This document shows positions 60,635 to 64,000 of a DNA stretch of 64,000 nt, piece after piece. Below the pieces are notes generated by a model. It saw nothing but the letters and a program-made list of their open reading frames with translations. It was not told where the DNA came from and did no database searches. The DNA lies in contig CAAHEC010000054.1 in the NCBI GenBank assembly GCA_900772415.1, forward strand, positions 15,358 to 79,357, given 5' to 3'. Positions within the stretch are counted from its first letter, which is position 1; the number at the start of each line of letters is the position of its first letter. This stretch comes from Bacilli bacterium (GTDB lineage: Bacteria > Bacillota_I > Bacilli_A > RF39 > UBA660). The translations under genes were made by a program, and so were the position numbers.

Positions 60635-62114
60635 TTTCATCTATTTTTATATCATATTTACTTGGGCCATTAATAACATTACCATTGATATCAAATCTAG
60701 ATCCATGACATGGACAATCCCAAGTTTTATCAACTTCATTAAATGCTAAGAAGCATTTTAAATGAGGACATGTATTAGATACTATGTGCTCAGTTCCGTT
60801 TTCATCACAATAAATTCCTACTCTTTTATTATTCAGACTAGTTACATATGCTTTATTTTTATACCATGAATGATTTTTGATAATCATATTTAAAGCATAT
60901 GCCTTAACGCTCGATCTAAAAGTATTAATAAAGAAATTTTTTATGATTTTAACATTAATTTTTCTGTCTAAAGAAAATAATTTTTGATACTTATTTTTCT
61001 TATTTCGTATTAAATCAAATAGTAATTTTGATGCTATAGTTGCATTAGTCATTCCCCAAGTATTATAACCTGTTGCTATAAAAATATCTTTATGATCATC
61101 TGAAATTGTCCCAATTAGAGGCAAAAAATCATTAGTCATTACATCCATATTAGTCCATTTATATGAATATGGTTTATTAGTTATTTTTTTAGACATCATA
61201 ATATTTTCATTATAATTTTTTAAATAGTTAATATTATCACTTATACTACTCGAATTAGATAAGTATATTAAGTACTTACTGCCCTTATCATTATAAAATC
61301 TAAAAGATTGATAAGGATATGTATTTGTTATACCATTTACTTTTTTATCATAATCTATTTTTGTTGCAGTTATATAAGAACGTTCTAAATATGTCCTTAA
61401 AGGAATTAATCCAGGAATTGAAAAAAAAGGATAATTGCAGGCTATAACTATCTTACTTGCTCTAATTTCTTTGTTATTTACACACACAATATAATAATTA
61501 TTTTCTTTTTTTATTTCTGTTGCAGCACTATTTTCATAAACTTCAATGTTAATGGATTTTTTTATTCTTCTTAATAAGCCCTTTAAATATTTTACTGGGT
61601 TAAATACATATGTATCTTTAACAGATATTAAATATTTAACTTCATTATCTACATGTTTAGAATTATTAGAATATTTTACTCCAAAAGAATCCAATAATCT
61701 TTCTTCTATGTGAAATTTATTAATATCTTTTATATTTGTGGTAAAAGTAACAGATTCATTTTTTTCAAAATTACAATCGATGTTGTTTTCTTTTATGTTT
61801 TTTTGTAAGATTTTAATGGCTTCTTTTTGAGATTGATAGTATAGTTTTGCGGTTTCATAATCATAAACATTACATATTTCTTGATACTTAAGATCTTGCA
61901 TATAAGTTATTTTACCAGTACTTTTGGCGGTTGCACCATTAAAACATTTTCCCCTATCAATTAGAATAATTTTATAATCACTCTTAATTAAATTATAAGC
62001 GGTAGAAATACCTGTTATTCCAGCTCCAATTATTAATATGTCCGTTTTCAGATTTTCTTCTACAGATTTTAATTCATTTAAATTATTATACTTTTGCCAT
62101 AAACTTTTCTTCAT
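60624..62114 (-). CDS. FAD-dependent oxidoreductase with C-terminal Rieske domain (YhfW-like)
   Basis: 496 residues. DAO-type FAD domain (DILIIGAGITGISTAYNL; GKCFNGATAKSTGKIT; DVMTNDFLPLIGT; IATGYNTWGMTNA) then a linker and a Rieske [2Fe-2S] domain with CPHLKC and CPCHGSRFD, both Cys-x-His and Cys-x2-His pairs intact. Resembles YhfW of Bacillus. Substrate unknown. The GGTGAT ribosome site lies in the 3' arm of a hairpin (62117-62145). Confidence 0.92.
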   Translation of the reverse strand: MKKSLWQKYNNLNELKSVEENLKTDILIIGAGITGISTAYNLIKSDYKIILIDRGKCFNGATAKSTGKITYMQDLKYQEICNVYDYETAKLYYQSQKEAIKILQKNIKENNIDCNFEKNESVTFTTNIKDINKFHIEERLLDSFGVKYSNNSKHVDNEVKYLISVKDTYVFNPVKYLKGLLRRIKKSINIEVYENSAATEIKKENNYYIVCVNNKEIRASKIVIACNYPFFSIPGLIPLRTYLERSYITATKIDYDKKVNGITNTYPYQSFRFYNDKGSKYLIYLSNSSSISDNINYLKNYNENIMMSKKITNKPYSYKWTNMDVMTNDFLPLIGTISDDHKDIFIATGYNTWGMTNATIASKLLFDLIRNKKNKYQKLFSLDRKINVKIIKNFFINTFRSSVKAYALNMIIKNHSWYKNKAYVTSLNNKRVGIYCDENGTEHIVSNTCPHLKCFLAFNEVDKTWDCPCHGSRFDINGNVINGPSKYDIKIDETKS

Positions 62115-62116
62115 AA

Positions 62117-62145
62117 AAAATCACCAGTATTATAATGGTGATTTT
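62117..62145 (-). terminator. Hairpin overlapping the Shine-Dalgarno of the Rieske oxidoreductase
   Basis: Stem AAAATCACCA/TGGTGATTTT followed by TTTTATG on the minus strand. It can end the upstream gene's transcript and also hide the GGTGAT site. Confidence 0.65.
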
Positions 62146-62149
62146 GCTT

Positions 62150-62734
62150 TTATTTATTCATCTTATTAGAGAAATTGTAAGAATAAGGTAGTTTTTGAGT
62201 TTTAAATAAAGTTTCATCATCACAATATTTTAGGGCTGTTTCATCTTCCATTTCATACTGTATTTGCAATAATATTTTTTTTATATCAAATTTATTATTT
62301 TTTTTAGAAAAAGTGAAACACGACAATATTTTATTTATATATTTTTTCTCTACTTCATTATTGGATTTAAAATTACAAATATCAAAAATTGCATAACTTA
62401 ACTTCAATCCATCATTGTCATTAATTATGGTCTTTAAAGATTTGGTTAATTTTGATTCTCTTTTTACTTTTATCTTGCATTCACACTCTTTACCGTGTTT
62501 TACTTCATCAATTTTAATTTCCTTATTAAATATATCTTTTTCATTTTTCAGAAAATCTTTTAGCGCTCTTTTAATGCTATTTTTTCCTTTAAAATAGATC
62601 ATGTAATCTAACAATTCATTTTCATAATAGTCATCTAATTCATCAAGTATTTTTACTAAATTATCTTCTTTTATAAAAACTAAAAATGTTTCTATTTTAT
62701 TATTTTCTTTTGCATATATTTTTATTTTTTTCAT
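62150..62734 (-). CDS. Charged cytosolic protein, unknown
   Basis: 194 residues from ATG 62732-62734 (an upstream ATG at 62756-62758 adds MIKRRVKN; the AGAGG site is 12 bases from the internal start, so the choice is uncertain). Contains CECKIKVKRESKLTKS and helical segments; no membrane helix or known motif. Upstream of and probably linked to the Rieske oxidoreductase gene. Confidence 0.65.
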   Translation of the reverse strand: MKKIKIYAKENNKIETFLVFIKEDNLVKILDELDDYYENELLDYMIYFKGKNSIKRALKDFLKNEKDIFNKEIKIDEVKHGKECECKIKVKRESKLTKSLKTIINDNDGLKLSYAIFDICNFKSNNEVEKKYINKILSCFTFSKKNNKFDIKKILLQIQYEMEDETALKYCDDETLFKTQKLPYSYNFSNKMNK

Positions 62735-62792
62735 ATTTTTTACTCGCCTCTTAATCATATTATATGTGACTAGTTTAAAACGATTCTTTAAA

Positions 62793-62821
62793 TAAAAAAA
62801 ACACTTAAATAATTAAGTGTA
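62793..62821 (-). terminator. Terminator after tRNA-fMet
   Basis: Stem ACACTTAA/TTAAGTGT with T-run TTTTTTTT on the minus strand. Confidence 0.8.
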
Positions 62822-62828
62822 ATATTCT

Positions 62829-62905
<77 letters not shown>

Positions 62906-62920
62906 ATGTAAAATATTAAG

Positions 62921-63013
62921 TGGCGGAGAAAGAGGGATTCGAACCCCCGCGCCGGTTGCCCGACCTCCCGGTTTTCAAGACCGGTCCCTTCAACCAGACT
63001 TGGGTATTTCTCC
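62921..63013 (-). tRNA. tRNA-Ser (UGA)
   Basis: GGAGAAA acceptor, anticodon loop CTTGAAA (TGA), long variable arm, GGTTCGAATCC T-arm, CCA encoded. Confidence 0.95.
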
Positions 63014-63124
63014 ATCTACAACTATTATATGCTCATTGTTAAAAATAATACATCATTAACCAAACAGCAATAAGATTATAGCACATATATTTTTTGTTTG
63101 TCAACACCCATTTTAGAGCAAATA

Positions 63125-63155
63125 AAAAGTGAGTAGCTTAATAGTACCCACTTGA
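63125..63155 (-). terminator. Terminator-like hairpin
   Basis: Arms AAGTGAGTA/TACCCACTT (one mismatch) followed by TTTTTATT on the minus strand. Confidence 0.6.
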
Positions 63156-63454
63156 TATTTATATTTCTTTCGCTCATCTACTTAATTTAACAATTTCGTT
63201 TGCTAAATCTTTTAACAAGCTTCCATATCACTCACCTCTTCTCACTATTTTATTTTTATCTATATTAATTTTTTTGACTTTGTTTATTTTTCTACAACAA
63301 TTATGTTATATCCTTTCCACCTCATTAGTATTTTTATATATAAAGTTTAAATTTCTTCATATCTCTTATAAACATCTCCTCGCTTTCTATTTTAAGTATA
63401 ACTTTTAAATATTAAAATACTATGTCATATTTATTAAGATTTATTAGAAAGCAA

Positions 63455-63483
63455 CAAAAAAAACCAACCATAATGGTTAGTTA
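63455..63483 (-). terminator. Terminator of the right-hand tRNA array
   Basis: Stem AACTAACCA/TGGTTGGTT then a T-run of eight on the minus strand, just after tRNA-Leu. Confidence 0.85.
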
Positions 63484-63491
63484 ATTTCAAG

Positions 63492-63580
63492 TGGTGCCCG
63501 AGGCCGGACTTGAACCGGCACGAGGTTTAACACTCGCAGGATTTTAAGTCCTGTGCGTCTACCAATTCCGCCACTCGGGC
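63492..63580 (-). tRNA. tRNA-Leu (UAA)
   Basis: GCCCGAG acceptor, anticodon loop CTTAAAA (TAA), long variable arm, GGTTCAAGTCC T-arm, CCA encoded. Confidence 0.96.
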
Positions 63581-63581
63581 A

Positions 63582-63657
63582 TGGTGTCCTGTATGCGACT
63601 TGAACGCATGACCCTCTGATTAAAAGTCAGATGCTCTACCAACTGAGCTAACAGGAC
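63582..63657 (-). tRNA. tRNA-Lys (UUU)
   Basis: GTCCTGT acceptor, anticodon loop CTTTTAA (TTT), CGTTCAAGTCG T-arm, CCA encoded; 1 bp from tRNA-Leu. Confidence 0.96.
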
Positions 63658-63672
63658 ATATGTCAAAATAAT

Positions 63673-63747
63673 TGGTTGCCTCGGCAAGATTCGAACTTGC
63701 GCATGTCAGAGTCAAAGTCTGATGCCTTACCACTTGGCGACGAGGCA
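63673..63747 (-). tRNA. tRNA-Gln (UUG)
   Basis: TGCCTCG acceptor, anticodon loop CTTTGAC (TTG), AGTTCGAATCT T-arm, CCA encoded. Confidence 0.96.
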
Positions 63748-63756
63748 ATTCTAAAG

Positions 63757-63840
63757 TGGTGGGGAGAAATGGATTCGAACCATTGAACCCGAAGGAACAG
63801 ATTTACAGTCTGCCGCGTTTAACCACTTCGCTACCTCCCC
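63757..63840 (-). tRNA. tRNA-Tyr (GUA)
   Basis: GGGGAGG acceptor, anticodon loop CTGTAAA (GTA), variable arm, GGTTCGAATCC T-arm, CCA encoded. Confidence 0.96.
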
Positions 63841-63846
63841 AATTTA

Positions 63847-63922
<76 letters not shown>

Positions 63923-63926
63923 ATAA

Positions 63927-64000
63927 TGGTGGACGCTATAGGACTCGAACCTATGACCCCTTGCTTGTAAGGCAAGTGCTCTAACCAACTGAGCTAAGCA
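63927..64000 (-). tRNA. tRNA-Val (UAC), 5' end cut by window edge
   Basis: Anticodon loop CTTACAA (TAC), GGTTCGAGTCC T-arm, CCA encoded. About three bases of the acceptor 5' strand are beyond the edge. Confidence 0.94.

Larger units (their letters stand above)
63014..63491 (-). other. 478-bp intergenic stretch between tRNA blocks; possible decayed short reading frames
   Basis: On the minus strand the stretch has several good ribosome sites (GCGAGGAG, GAGGTGG, AGAGGTGAG) each followed by very short frames, and downstream pieces (KINIDKNKIVRRGE, GSLLKDLANEIVKLSR) that read like broken small proteins. Terminator-like hairpins bound it. No intact gene can be supported. Confidence 0.35.

Overview
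This is an A+T-rich chromosomal window from an uncultured-looking low-GC Bacillota, most likely a member or close relative of class Bacilli. TGA is used as an ordinary stop (for example 16166-16168), so this is not a code-4 mollicute. The Bacillus-like gene orders (sepF next to ileS; rimP-nusA-ylxR-infB-rbfA; radC next to mreC) and the T-box leaders point the same way. The organism carries sporulation genes: SigK with a pro-sequence, a SpoIIAA-SigF pair, SpoVAC-AD-AE, a CotY/CotZ-type coat protein and CotF-like coat proteins.
Layout. 0-5 kb: mreC (cut by the left edge), radC, a SPOR-like membrane protein in the spoIIB position, a four-repeat protein, yqeH-yqeG, prsW. 5-7 kb: sigK and a surface protein. 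7-15 kb: tmk, T-box-controlled ileS, sepF, efp, rpmG, a class B PBP. 15-20 kb: tmcAL, then the sporulation block spoIIAA-sigF-spoVAC-spoVAD-spoVAE, in which no spoIIAB lies between spoIIAA and sigF. 20-28.5 kb: truB, a large unknown, a GNAT-kinase-membrane fusion, then the translation/transcription operon with an unusually short RimP. 28.5-38 kb: mixed unknowns, a metallophosphoesterase-like protein lacking key ligands, an orphan sensor kinase, a Cys-less membrane EIIB-like protein, coat genes, a SEDS protein, an orphan LL-H-type holin, exoA. 38-43 kb: mscL, popT-like, yerB-like, a flavoprotein, tRNAs.
43-47 kb is an accessory island: a single-chain restriction-modification protein bracketed by two copies of a short repeat element with 10-11 bp iterons, a decayed gene, and a PD-(D/E)XK/DUF4268-like protein. 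47-53.6 kb holds a short-chain dehydrogenase and a two-component/ABC-transporter module; an intact dehydrogenase lies on one side of the module and the decayed end of a second copy on the other, each next to the same 37-bp repeat. 53.6-58.9 kb is gatB-gatA-gatC-aspS behind a T-box whose specifier reads as AAC (Asn), matching transamidation-dependent Asn-tRNA synthesis. 59-64 kb has two divergent kinase-like genes around tRNA-Asn, a Rieske oxidoreductase, and a tRNA array running off the right edge.
Most genes lie on the minus strand in compact operons with strong Shine-Dalgarno sites; several annotated starts below were moved to the start codon that the Shine-Dalgarno supports. All family assignments are from reading the translations; no database search was possible.
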